From the IMG/VR virus record IMGVR_UViG_3300035216_000254, positions 1-27,727 of that record: a stretch of 27,727 bases of DNA; one strand, given 5' to 3'. How positions within the stretch are numbered: position 1 is the stretch's first letter; the number at the start of each line of letters is the position of its first letter. Below the pieces are notes generated by a model. That model was not told where the DNA came from. It saw only the letters and a program-made list of their open reading frames with translations, and ran no database searches. This document shows, in pieces, positions 6,847 through 14,343 of the stretch. This stretch comes from a virus. The translations under genes and the position numbers were made by a program.

Positions 6847-6857
6847 ATTGCTATAAT
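6829..6857 (+). promoter_or_regulatory. Perfect sigma70 promoter embedded in the purM terminator
   Basis: TTGACA (6829-6834), 17 bases and TATAAT (6852-6857) match the consensus fully. The -35 box lies in the 3' arm of the terminator and the T tract forms much of the spacer. It should drive the 6877-10073 operon that includes gp43. Confidence 0.92.
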
Positions 6858-6876
6858 TAACCTAACGGAGAACTGC

Positions 6877-7029
6877 ATGTCCAAGAAATTCAAAAAAACT
6901 GACAGCAAAGGTCGTGAAGAACTTTGGGAGTGGGAAGAAACTCCTGAGGTAACTAAAGCAGTTGCCCGTCTTCATGAAACTATTCGCAAACTTGAAGAAG
7001 AACAATCAGACTATGGAGTGGGAAAATGA
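6877..7029 (+). CDS. Hypothetical protein, 50 aa
   Basis: A short charged protein, MSKKFKKTDSKGREELWEWEE..., with a predicted C-terminal helix (EVTKAVARLHETIRKLEEEQ). It is the first gene after the consensus promoter at 6829-6857. ACGGAG (6865-6870) lies 6 bases before the ATG. A longer in-frame reading from 6784 would cross the terminator and promoter and is rejected. The stop overlaps the next start as ATGA. Function is unknown. Confidence 0.65.
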   Translation: MSKKFKKTDSKGREELWEWEETPEVTKAVARLHETIRKLEEEQSDYGVGK

Positions 7030-7376
7030 GTATTAAACTTTTAATGCTAAAATCTGGAGAAGATATTATCGCAGATGTGGATGAAATGTCTGTCGGTGAA
7101 GGTGATGAAAAAAGAATCATCGGTTACTATCTTAATAAAGCATGTGTAGTTAAACTGAGAAATCCTAATGCAATAGAAAATAAAAAAGCATATGAGGTAT
7201 CTCTGTTTCCTTGGATTCCCTTGTCTGCAGAGGATACCGTTCCTATTGTTGCCGATTGGGTAATAACTATCGTGGAACCAGTAGAAAAATTAATTCAAAT
7301 GTACGTAGAGGATGTTATCAATGGATCAAGTAATCAAAGTAGTTCTACTGACGAACAACGAGAAACTGATCAGTGA
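7026..7376 (+). CDS. Sm-like (LSm-fold) small protein, copy B
   Basis: This 116-residue protein starts MSIKLLMLKSGEDIIADVDE, closely matching the first strand of copy A (297-581). It then has CVVKLRNPNA, a FPWIPLS segment aligning with the PW motif, and WVITIVEPVEKLIQMYVEDV at the end. The C-terminal 18 residues are Ser/Asp/Gln-rich and probably disordered. It overlaps copy C by 56 bases. The ATGA overlap with the preceding gene indicates coupling. RNA binding, as for other Sm-like proteins, is an inference. Confidence 0.65.
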   Translation: MSIKLLMLKSGEDIIADVDEMSVGEGDEKRIIGYYLNKACVVKLRNPNAIENKKAYEVSLFPWIPLSAEDTVPIVADWVITIVEPVEKLIQMYVEDVINGSSNQSSSTDEQRETDQ

Positions 7377-7578
7377 AATTGAAGAGGTTGGTGCCGATAT
7401 CGGTCAACCTGATTGTAAACTAATCAATCCAATGGAAGTATGTGAAGGCAATATGCTTGCTCCCTGGATGATGGATCATACAAAACAGGATAATTTTATG
7501 ATTAATTCGGATAAGATTATTACTCTTGCTGATCCTATGCCTACCCTACTTGAAAAATACATCGACCTTACTAAGTAA
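7321..7578 (+). CDS. Sm-like (LSm-fold) small protein, copy C
   Basis: An 85-residue protein beginning MDQVIKVVLLTNNEKLISEIEEVG. It continues with LINPMEV, NMLAPWMM (PW motif) and IITLADPMPTLLEKYIDL, the same order as copies A and B. ATG 7321 is chosen because AGAGGA (7307-7312) lies 8 bases before it; the in-frame ATG at 7312 overlaps that site. The stop overlaps the gp43 start (TAATG), so translation of the polymerase is probably coupled to this gene. Confidence 0.65.
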   Translation: MDQVIKVVLLTNNEKLISEIEEVGADIGQPDCKLINPMEVCEGNMLAPWMMDHTKQDNFMINSDKIITLADPMPTLLEKYIDLTK

Positions 7579-10073
7579 TGCGTTTCTACACTAATGTTCA
7601 AATGATTGGAAATCAATTCCTCATAAGAGGAGTTGAGAATGGAAAAAGATATGAGCATCGGGATGAATTTTTTCCATCTGTATTTGTTAAGACGAAGAAA
7701 GATTCCAAGTATAGAACATTAAACGGCAAAGCAGTAGAAGAGGTAAGACCTGGAACAGTGCGTGACTGTAGGGATTTTTATAAAAGGTATACTGATGTTG
7801 ATGGATTTGAGATTTATGGAAATGACCGATATATCTATCAATACATTTCTGAAAAGTATCCAGAGGATGAGATTAAGTTTGACATTAGTCAAATTAAACT
7901 GGTGACTCTTGACATTGAGACTACAGCAGAGCACGGATTTCCTGACATTGAATCTGCTATAGAAGAAATTCTTGCAATTACAATTCAGGATTACACTACC
8001 AAAAAGATTACTACTTGGGGAGTGAAACCTTTTGCTAATAAGCAAGATAATGTAACTTATTATCATTGTCATAGTGAACAAGAACTTCTTGGGCACTTTA
8101 TTAACTATTGGATGGTTGATGTTCCTGATGTGATTACTGGATGGAACATTCAACTGTTTGATATTCCATACATCTGCAAACGACTTAATCGTGTGTTTGG
8201 GGAGAAGGTAATGAAGCGACTCTCTAACTGGGGTCTTGTAACAGAAGGAAAGATTTTTATTCAAGGTCGCGAGCACGTCACTTATGATATTGGTGGATTG
8301 ACTCAACTTGATTACCTTGATTTGTATAAGAAGTTTACTTATAAGGCACAGGAATCATATCGCCTAGATTATATTGCTGAGGTTGAACTTGGTCAGAAGA
8401 AACTTGACCACTCTGAGTTTGATACGTTCAAAGATTTCTATACTAAAGGATGGCAGAAGTTTATTGAATATAATATTGTTGACGTAGAATTGGTTGACCG
8501 TCTTGAGAGTAAGATGAAACTGATTGAACTTGCATTGACTATGGCATATGAAGCCAAAGTTAATTATGCTGATGTGTTCTATCAGGTTCGTATGTGGGAT
8601 AATATTATCTACAACTACCTGAAGAAGAGGGATATTGTAGTTCCTCCTCGTAAGAAAGAAACTAAAAATGAGAAGTATGCTGGTGCATATGTAAAAGAAC
8701 CAATTCCCGGTAAGTATGATTGGGTTGTGAGTTTTGACTTGAATAGTCTGTATCCTCACCTGATTATGCAATATAATATCTCACCAGAAACTTTGCTGGA
8801 AGAAAGGCATCCAACAGCATCAGTAGATAAAATCCTTAATGAAGAAATCAACTTTGAGTTGTATAAGGATAATGCAGTCTGTGCAAATGGTGCTATGTTC
8901 CGTAAGGATGTGCGTGGGTTCTTGCCAGAACTGATGGAGAAGATGTACGGCGATAGGGTTATCTTTAAAAAGAAAATGCTTAAGGCAAAGCAAGATTATG
9001 AAAAGACCCCAACAAAAGCACTTGAGAAGGAAATCTCTAGGTGTAATAATATTCAGATGGCTAAGAAGATTTCGCTCAACTCTGCTTATGGTGCCATCGG
9101 TAATCAGTATTTTAGGTACTACCAACTGGCCAATGCGGAGGCGATTACGCTTTCTGGTCAAGTTTCTATCCGTTGGATTGAGAATAAGATGAACATATAT
9201 CTAAATAATCTTTTGCAAACGACGGATACCGATTATGTTATCGCATCAGACACTGATTCGATCTATCTTAATATGGGACCTATTGTTGATAAATTTTTTG
9301 CTAATAAGTCTAGCGACAAAGCAAAGATTGTGGAGTTACTTGATATGGTCTGCGGTGAAAAACTGGAACCTTATATTGAGAAGTGTTACCAGGAACTGGC
9401 GGATTATGTCTCGGCATATGACCAAAAAATGAGTATGAAGCGGGAGAATATTGCTGACCGTGGTATTTGGACTGCAAAGAAACGTTATATTCTAAACGTA
9501 TGGAACAGTGAAGGTGTTGCTTATGCAGAACCTAAACTCAAGATGATGGGTATTGAGGCAGTAAAATCATCTACTCCGGCACCTTGTCGTAAGATGATTA
9601 AAGATGCACTACAGTTGATGATGAGTGGAACAGAAGACGAAGTAATTGATTTCATTGACAAGAGTCGTAGTAAGTTTAAATCTCTACCTCCAGAACAAAT
9701 CTCTTTCCCTCGTTCAGTTTCTGATGTTGTAAAATATAAATCCTCATCAAACATTTATTCAAAAGGAACTCCTATTCATGCCAGAGGAGCACTTCTCTTT
9801 AATCATTACATCAAAGAGAATAAATTGGACAACAAGTATTCTTTAATTAAGAATGGAGAGAAGATTAAGTTCTGCTATCTGAAGAAACCAAACATCATCC
9901 ACGAAAATGTCATTTCCTTTATTCAAGAGTTTCCTAAGGAACTTAATTTAAATCAATACATTGATTATGACCTTCAGTTTGAGAAGGCATTCTTGGATCC
10001 ATTAAAAACAATCTTGGATGCTATTGGTTGGAAGGTTGAAAAGACTAATACCTTAGAGTCATTCTTCTCTTAA
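7578..10073 (+). CDS. 43: DNA polymerase gp43, family B
   Basis: The replicative polymerase with 3'-5' proofreading. Exo I is at D112/E114 (LDIETT), Exo II near GWNIQLFD (188-195) and Exo III at YNIVD (298-302). Polymerase motif A is DLNSLYP (387-393), motif B is KISLNSAYG (497-505) and motif C is SDTDS with D558/D560. All catalytic residues are intact. The C terminus LESFFS resembles a clamp-binding tail. The 831 residues compare with about 898 in T4 and are typical for cyanophages. No intein or intron interrupts the motifs. The start overlaps copy C (TAATG) and lacks a good ribosome site of its own. Confidence 0.98.
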   Translation: MRFYTNVQMIGNQFLIRGVENGKRYEHRDEFFPSVFVKTKKDSKYRTLNGKAVEEVRPGTVRDCRDFYKRYTDVDGFEIYGNDRYIYQYISEKYPEDEIKFDISQIKLVTLDIETTAEHGFPDIESAIEEILAITIQDYTTKKITTWGVKPFANKQDNVTYYHCHSEQELLGHFINYWMVDVPDVITGWNIQLFDIPYICKRLNRVFGEKVMKRLSNWGLVTEGKIFIQGREHVTYDIGGLTQLDYLDLYKKFTYKAQESYRLDYIAEVELGQKKLDHSEFDTFKDFYTKGWQKFIEYNIVDVELVDRLESKMKLIELALTMAYEAKVNYADVFYQVRMWDNIIYNYLKKRDIVVPPRKKETKNEKYAGAYVKEPIPGKYDWVVSFDLNSLYPHLIMQYNISPETLLEERHPTASVDKILNEEINFELYKDNAVCANGAMFRKDVRGFLPELMEKMYGDRVIFKKKMLKAKQDYEKTPTKALEKEISRCNNIQMAKKISLNSAYGAIGNQYFRYYQLANAEAITLSGQVSIRWIENKMNIYLNNLLQTTDTDYVIASDTDSIYLNMGPIVDKFFANKSSDKAKIVELLDMVCGEKLEPYIEKCYQELADYVSAYDQKMSMKRENIADRGIWTAKKRYILNVWNSEGVAYAEPKLKMMGIEAVKSSTPAPCRKMIKDALQLMMSGTEDEVIDFIDKSRSKFKSLPPEQISFPRSVSDVVKYKSSSNIYSKGTPIHARGALLFNHYIKENKLDNKYSLIKNGEKIKFCYLKKPNIIHENVISFIQEFPKELNLNQYIDYDLQFEKAFLDPLKTILDAIGWKVEKTNTLESFFS

Positions 10074-10141
10074 GTGTCATGTCTAGAGCATTGACTTTCT
10101 AACCTAACTATACTAGACTTTGAACCAGTGTAATTTACCTT
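10074..10141 (+). promoter_or_regulatory. Short gap before uvsX with possible promoter-like elements
   Basis: The 68-base gap contains TTGACT (10091-10096) and TATACT (10109-10114), but the spacing is only 12 bases. An inverted repeat GTCTAG (10081-10086)/CTAGAC (10113-10118) brackets both. A modified early or middle promoter is possible. There is no terminator after gp43, so readthrough into uvsX is likely. Confidence 0.3.
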
Positions 10142-11149
10142 ATGGACTTCCTGAAAGAAATTGTAAAAGAAATTGGAGATGAATTCACACAACTTGCAGC
10201 AGATATTGATGAAACCGAAAGATATGTTGATACGGGTTCGTACATCTTTAACGGACTTTGTTCAGGTAGCATATTTGGTGGTGTATCTGGGAATAAGATT
10301 ACTGCCATTGCTGGGGAGTCTAGCACTGGAAAAACTTTCTTTAGCTTGGCAGTCGTCAAAAATTTCCTTGATTCTAATCCTGATGGGTATTGCTTATATT
10401 TTGACACTGAGGCCGCTGTTAATAAGTCTCTACTCGCAGGTCGTGGGGTAAACCTTGACCGCACAGTAGTCGTCAATGTGGTCACTGTTGAGGAGTTCAG
10501 AAGCAAGGCACTCAAGGCAGTGGATATGTATCTCAAAACCTCTGAGGAGGATCGCAAACCTTGTATATTTGTGCTAGACTCTTTAGGTATGCTCTCGACT
10601 GAGAAAGAGATTAGAGATGCCCTTGACGAAAAACAGGTCAGGGATATGACAAAATCTCAACTCATCAAGGGTGCTTTCCGTATGCTGACTCTGAAACTGG
10701 GTCAAGCAAACATTCCTATGATTGTCACTAATCATACTTATGATGTCATTGGTTCCTATGTCCCTATGAAAGAAATGGGTGGAGGTTCTGGTCTCAAGTA
10801 TGCTGCTTCTACAATCATCTATCTCAGCAAAAAGAAAGAGAAGGATGGAACAGAGGTCATTGGAAATCTTATCAAGGCAAAGACTCATAAGTCGCGTTTG
10901 AGTAAGGAGAATAAGGATGTTACAGTGCGTCTTTATTATGATAAGCGTGGTCTTGATCGTTATTATGGTCTTCTTGAATTGGGTGAGATTGGAGGACTTT
11001 GGAAGAACGTTGCTGGTCGATATGAAATGAATGGTAAGAAAGTATATGCGAAGGCAATACTTAAGGAACCAGAAGTATACTTCACTGAAGAAGTGATGGA
11101 ACAGTTAGACCAAATCGCACAGAAGGAGTTTAGTTATGGAGAAAGTTGA
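10142..11149 (+). CDS. uvsX: UvsX recombinase (RecA-like)
   Basis: The strand-exchange protein of T4-type recombination-dependent replication. Walker A is GESSTGKT (residues 58-65). YCLYFDTEAAVNK follows, then a Walker B-like strand CIFVLDSLGML, and the loop region IPMIVTNHTYDV...GGGSGLKYAAS. The 335 residues are somewhat shorter than T4 UvsX (about 390), as usual in cyanophages. It lies between gp43 and gp41 and overlaps gp41 by 14 bases. The gp41 ribosome site GGAG is inside its last codons, so recombinase and helicase are co-expressed. Confidence 0.97.
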   Translation: MDFLKEIVKEIGDEFTQLAADIDETERYVDTGSYIFNGLCSGSIFGGVSGNKITAIAGESSTGKTFFSLAVVKNFLDSNPDGYCLYFDTEAAVNKSLLAGRGVNLDRTVVVNVVTVEEFRSKALKAVDMYLKTSEEDRKPCIFVLDSLGMLSTEKEIRDALDEKQVRDMTKSQLIKGAFRMLTLKLGQANIPMIVTNHTYDVIGSYVPMKEMGGGSGLKYAASTIIYLSKKKEKDGTEVIGNLIKAKTHKSRLSKENKDVTVRLYYDKRGLDRYYGLLELGEIGGLWKNVAGRYEMNGKKVYAKAILKEPEVYFTEEVMEQLDQIAQKEFSYGES

Positions 11150-12515
11150 GTTTCTAATCCTTAGAAACCTTCTACACAATGAAAAATATCTCCGAAAAGT
11201 ACTACCATTTATTAAATCAGAATACTTTGAGGATAACCACCAAAAGATTGTCTTTGAGGAGATTCAAAACTTTGTTGAAAAGTATAATAAAGTCTCAACC
11301 AAAGAGATTCTCTGTATCGAAGTAGAGAATCGTAGTGACATTAATGACTCCTCTTTCAAAGAAGTAGTTGGTTTGATTACTTCTCTTGAAGAAGAGATTT
11401 CTGAGTTTGAATGGTTGGTTGATACTACAGAGAAGTGGTGCAGAGATCGTGCTATATACTTGGCGCTAATGGAATCAATTGCATTAGCAGATGGCAATAG
11501 TGATGAGAAGAAAGGTAGAGATGCTATTCCTGCCATCTTATCCGATGCTTTAGCAGTGAGTTTTGATACTCATATTGGTCATGATTATCTTGGAGACTAT
11601 GAACAACGTTATGAAACCTATCACAGAAAGGAGGACAGAGTTGAATTCGATCTCGAATACCTCAACAAAATTACAAAAGGCGGTTTACCTAACAAGACTC
11701 TTAACATCGCGCTTGCTGGTACAGGTGTCGGGAAATCTTTATTCATGTGCCATGTTGCTAGCTCCGTGTTGCTCCAAGGGAGGAACGTTCTCTATATTAC
11801 AATGGAGATGGCAGAAGAAAAAATTGCAGAGCGAATTGATGCCAACCTCCTCAATGTCCCGATTCAAGAAATTGGTGACCTTCCAAAAGTAATGTTTGAG
11901 GATAAGGTGACAAAACTTGCACAAAAAACGCAAGGCACTCTTATAATCAAAGAATATCCTACAGCATCAGCACACAGTGGACACTTTAAATCACTTCTTA
12001 ACGAACTTGCACTTAAGAAGTCATTTAGACCTGATATTATTTTTATTGATTACCTTAATATATGTGCTTCCTCTAGGTATCGCGGAAACAGCACTGTCAA
12101 TTCATATTCTTATATTAAAGCAATTGCAGAAGAGTTGCGAGGGTTGGCTGTTGAAGCAAACGTCCCTATCGTTTCTGCCACGCAGACCACTCGTTCTGGT
12201 TTTGGTAGCTCTGACGTTGAGCTTACTGACACTTCTGAGTCCTTTGGTCTCCCTGCTACTGCTGATCTTATGTTTGCCCTTATTTCTACAGATGACCTCG
12301 AAGGGCTTGGACAAATTATGGTGAAGCAATTAAAGAACCGATACAATGACATTAACGTTTTTAAACGTTTTGTGGTTGGTATTGATCGCGCAAAGATGCG
12401 TCTTTATGATTGCGAACAGACAGCACAGGACGACATTCTTGACAGTGGTCGGGAAGCAGAGTATAATAATGAAGAAAACAAACCTAAAAAATCATTTGAG
12501 GGATTTAAGTTTTGA
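11136..12515 (+). CDS. 41: Replicative DNA helicase gp41 (DnaB-like)
   Basis: A hexameric 5'-3' helicase that unwinds the fork and works with primase gp61. An N-terminal helical domain (about residues 1-150) precedes the RecA-like motor. Walker A is AGTGVGKS (194-201). Walker B is IIFIDYLN, followed by SATQTTRSGFGSSDVELTDTSES, the DnaB-type sensor and DNA-loop region. The 459 residues are near T4 gp41 (475). The C-terminal tail is polar and ends SFEGFKF. A consensus promoter lies within its last 75 bases (12439-12467), so downstream genes can be expressed independently. Confidence 0.96.
   Translation: MEKVEFLILRNLLHNEKYLRKVLPFIKSEYFEDNHQKIVFEEIQNFVEKYNKVSTKEILCIEVENRSDINDSSFKEVVGLITSLEEEISEFEWLVDTTEKWCRDRAIYLALMESIALADGNSDEKKGRDAIPAILSDALAVSFDTHIGHDYLGDYEQRYETYHRKEDRVEFDLEYLNKITKGGLPNKTLNIALAGTGVGKSLFMCHVASSVLLQGRNVLYITMEMAEEKIAERIDANLLNVPIQEIGDLPKVMFEDKVTKLAQKTQGTLIIKEYPTASAHSGHFKSLLNELALKKSFRPDIIFIDYLNICASSRYRGNSTVNSYSYIKAIAEELRGLAVEANVPIVSATQTTRSGFGSSDVELTDTSESFGLPATADLMFALISTDDLEGLGQIMVKQLKNRYNDINVFKRFVVGIDRAKMRLYDCEQTAQDDILDSGREAEYNNEENKPKKSFEGFKF
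12439..12467 (+). promoter_or_regulatory. Perfect sigma70 promoter inside the gp41 coding end
   Basis: TTGACA (12439-12444), 17 bases and TATAAT (12462-12467) occur within codons for the acidic C-terminal tail of gp41. Initiation near 12474 gives a leader of about 38 bases before the TTG start at 12512. It probably drives the mazG operon. Confidence 0.8.
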
Positions 12516-12805
12516 ACGGTTACTATTCTGTATTTAATCCCAGAGGTCAAAAGATTGCCGACTGTGGTTCTGAAAAAGATGCAGTCATTCTTCTCGGTAT
12601 GAGAAACTGTAGATGGGAAGGACACTACTATTCGTTCATTCCATTACCAGGTAATGTTATTGACATTTCATCTGGCAGACAACTTCCAACCAAAGACATC
12701 GTTGTGAATATGGATGGCGGTGTTGGTGGTAGTTGGCACGAAGTAGTAATTAAAGAATTCCCTCAAAATTGTCAAGAACCATTTATCCCCGATTTTCATG
12801 ACTAA
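12512..12805 (+). CDS. Hypothetical protein, 97 aa
   Basis: The start is TTG 12512, fused to the gp41 stop (TTGA). It is supported by GAGGGA (12498-12503) 8 bases upstream. The protein begins MNGYYSVFNPRGQKIADCGS and is predicted to be mainly beta, with aromatic-rich strands (EGHYYSFIPL), a Gly-rich turn and an acidic C terminus. No family is recognised. It overlaps the mazG start by 8 bases and contributes the first cistron of that operon. Confidence 0.6.
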   Translation: MNGYYSVFNPRGQKIADCGSEKDAVILLGMRNCRWEGHYYSFIPLPGNVIDISSGRQLPTKDIVVNMDGGVGGSWHEVVIKEFPQNCQEPFIPDFHD

Positions 12806-13205
12806 AGTTGATACTGAAAAATACCTTGATTTTGTACATGGGGTAACCAGTCCTCCTAGCCTTGACTATCCTATTCTTGCAGCACGTCTGACTGAACTAG
12901 AAGTTAATGGAACTAATGTAACTCAACTTCTAACTGCTGCTCTCGGACTATCTGCAGAAGCAGGTGAGTTTACTGAGGTTGTAAAGAAGATTGTCTTTCA
13001 AGGCAAACCTTATAATGAGGAAAATGTCTTTCATATGAAACGTGAACTGGGTGATATCTGTTGGTATCTGGCACAGGCATGTATGGCACTTGATACTACT
13101 TTTGATGAAGTGATTGAGATGAACGTTGAGAAACTCAAGGCACGTTATCCTGGCGGTGAGTTTGATGTTCACAAGTCTGAAAACCGTGTGGAGGGAGACC
13201 TGTGA
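12798..13205 (+). CDS. mazG: MazG-like nucleoside triphosphate pyrophosphohydrolase
   Basis: An all-alpha NTP pyrophosphatase that hydrolyses (d)NTPs to monophosphates. Metal-binding residues are visible in LSAEAGEFTEVVKK (E54, E57, E60) and ELGDICWYL (E83, D86), the MazG signature. The 135 residues equal a single MazG domain. It is a common auxiliary metabolic gene of cyanophages. An early proposal linked it to ppGpp; later biochemistry on a cyanophage homologue favoured dGTP and dCTP as substrates, which suits recycling of GC-rich host DNA. It ends in GTGA shared with the next gene. Confidence 0.92.
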   Translation: MTKVDTEKYLDFVHGVTSPPSLDYPILAARLTELEVNGTNVTQLLTAALGLSAEAGEFTEVVKKIVFQGKPYNEENVFHMKRELGDICWYLAQACMALDTTFDEVIEMNVEKLKARYPGGEFDVHKSENRVEGDL

Positions 13206-13423
13206 TTAGTTTTGACGACATGGAGCTAATGCAACTTGCTTTTTGTATGGACCAAACTAAAAATCAAATGTCTATGGGTGGAGAGATTCGTCGCCACGCT
13301 TCTATTATTGAAAAGGTAAAAGCAGAAATGGATCGTAGAAAAGAACGAACTGGAGCATATACTCCTGAGGGTGTGACTCTTCAACTAGAAAAAGAACTTA
13401 GAGACTTGAGAGGTGAGTTGTGA
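13202..13423 (+). CDS. Hypothetical protein, 73 aa
   Basis: The start is GTG 13202, fused to the mazG stop (GTGA), with GAGGGAG close upstream. The protein is almost entirely helical and highly charged (SIIEKVKAEMDRRKERTG...LQLEKELRDLRGEL), suggesting a coiled coil. Met is frequent near the N terminus (FCMDQTKNQMSMGGEI). No function is recognised. It is part of the coupled mazG operon. Confidence 0.6.
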   Translation: MISFDDMELMQLAFCMDQTKNQMSMGGEIRRHASIIEKVKAEMDRRKERTGAYTPEGVTLQLEKELRDLRGEL

Positions 13424-13605
13424 TTAAACTTGAACTTGAAGTGAAGAACGCTGCTGCAATTCGTCACGTATTATACAAAGAGCAAGAGCGTTATACTTAT
13501 GATCCTGCCTGTGTTCCAGAAAGGATTACTAATATTCGTGAAACTATTCAAACATTAGATAACCAAATTGAGGAGGAACTAAAGAATGAAACTACTAACA
13601 CTTGA
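13420..13605 (+). CDS. Hypothetical protein, 61 aa
   Basis: The start is GTG 13420, again fused to the previous stop (GTGA). MIKLELEVKNAAAIRHVLYKEQERY is followed by a helix NIRETIQTLDNQIEEELKNE, so the protein is probably a short helical hairpin. It overlaps the next gene by 20 bases, and its last codons carry the GGAGG ribosome site of that gene. No family is recognised. Confidence 0.55.
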   Translation: MIKLELEVKNAAAIRHVLYKEQERYTYDPACVPERITNIRETIQTLDNQIEEELKNETTNT

Positions 13606-13825
13606 TGATTATCAAAGAGCAGGCGAAACATTTTGGCCTAAGTATTGGTATATCTCAAAAGAACTTGGTGAAAGTGCTAAGACAGAAGATGTTCTTAAAT
13701 GTATGGAAGCAATCGGCGGTGTTGCATTAAAGTTAGCACTAGAAGAAAAGGGAGCAGGTCCATTCGGATTTAACGACAAAGATAAAGATAAAGAAACCCC
13801 TATTGCCGAAAACGAGGAGAGTTAA
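13586..13825 (+). CDS. Hypothetical protein, 79 aa
   Basis: MKLLTLDDYQRAGETFWPKYWYISKELG begins a small helical protein. A compact core runs to about residue 60, followed by a disordered acidic/Lys tail (NDKDKDKETPIAENEES). A good AGGAGG lies upstream. The stop overlaps the next ATG (TAATG). I recall similar short proteins near mazG in cyanophages but know no function. Confidence 0.6.
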   Translation: MKLLTLDDYQRAGETFWPKYWYISKELGESAKTEDVLKCMEAIGGVALKLALEEKGAGPFGFNDKDKDKETPIAENEES

Positions 13826-14082
13826 TGAGCGATCAAAATAGTTGCAGACCAAATCTTGAAACCGATAATATAGAATGGATTGATGATGCATTCTGTGTTT
13901 ACAAAACAAGATTCGGTTTGTATACAAGTATCCGAAAAGATACTAAAGAAAACTTCTTAACTGGAGAAACTTATGATGGCGTGTTTGAGATGTCTCGTTG
14001 GCATCTTATGTGCGAACAAGATGGAACACTTGAGCAATATACTAGAGTTGTGAATAGTGGTGTTGTTAGTGGCAAACTTTGA
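13825..14082 (+). CDS. Hypothetical protein, 85 aa
   Basis: The protein contains a beta-rich centre (IEWIDDAFCVYKTRFGLYTSIRKDTKENFLTGETYDG) and ends in QYTRVVNSGVVSGKL. A ribosome site GAGGAGAG precedes the ATG. It overlaps the previous stop (TAATG) and shares TTGA with the next start. No family is recognised. Its place in an unbroken run of coupled genes supports translation. Confidence 0.6.
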   Translation: MSDQNSCRPNLETDNIEWIDDAFCVYKTRFGLYTSIRKDTKENFLTGETYDGVFEMSRWHLMCEQDGTLEQYTRVVNSGVVSGKL

Positions 14083-14246
14083 AACCTGTTGATCTTCTAT
14101 TATTAATTGGAGAACTAGAAGGTAGTTCGGCACATTGTAGAAAGTTAAACTTTTTAGAAGATGCTGCTGCACTTGATGAGATGAAACGGAAATACTATAA
14201 AATGTATTTCCGTCTTTCTAAAGAAGAAAGAAACAAGGGGAATTAG
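14079..14246 (+). CDS. Hypothetical protein, 55 aa, running into tRNA-Ala
   Basis: This short frame starts at TTG 14079, fused to the previous stop (TTGA). The peptide MKPVDLLLLIGELEGSSAHC is followed by a helix (LEDAAALDEMKRKYYKMYFRL) and a basic tail. Its TAG (14244-14246) lies inside the first arm of tRNA-Ala, so the gene and the tRNA share ten bases. Translation rests on coupling alone because no clear Shine-Dalgarno is present. It is the last cistron of the mazG operon. Confidence 0.45.
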   Translation: MKPVDLLLLIGELEGSSAHCRKLNFLEDAAALDEMKRKYYKMYFRLSKEERNKGN

Positions 14247-14309
14247 CTCAGTTGGTAGAGCACCTGCTTTGCAAGCAGGCTGTCAGCGGTTCGAGTCCGC
14301 TATTCTCCA
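14237..14309 (+). tRNA. tRNA-Ala (UGC)
   Basis: The cloverleaf is complete: acceptor GGGGAAT/ATTCTCC, D arm GCTC...GAGC, anticodon stem CCTGC/GCAGG with loop TTTGCAA (anticodon TGC) and T arm with GGTTCGAGTCC. CCA is not fully encoded. The 3' end overlaps a late-promoter motif. Confidence 0.95.
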
Positions 14310-14315
14310 TAAATA
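14308..14315 (+). promoter_or_regulatory. T4-type late promoter (CATAAATA) at the tRNA-Ala 3' end
   Basis: NATAAATA overlaps the last base pair and discriminator base of tRNA-Ala and lies 29 bases before ATG 14344, the right distance for late initiation of that gene. Confidence 0.6.
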
Positions 14316-14343
14316 AAAATAAACGTCGGTGGAGCGTATTCCT

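Noticed and set aside
6784-6876. Extended reading of the 50-residue gene from ATG 6784
   Set aside because: It would translate through the terminator and promoter; the well-placed ribosome site is at ATG 6877.
7578-10073. Intein or intron in gp43 (and in nrdA/nrdB)
   Set aside because: All catalytic motifs are in order with normal spacing and no insertion.
10091-10114. TTGACT and TATACT before uvsX as a standard promoter
   Set aside because: A spacer of 12 bases is too short for sigma70; kept only as a low-confidence region.
12498-12515. Similarity of gp41 tail SFEGFKF to NrdB tail TFSGFKL as a shared docking peptide
   Set aside because: The peptides are short and the NrdB tail has a known NrdA-docking role; probably coincidence.
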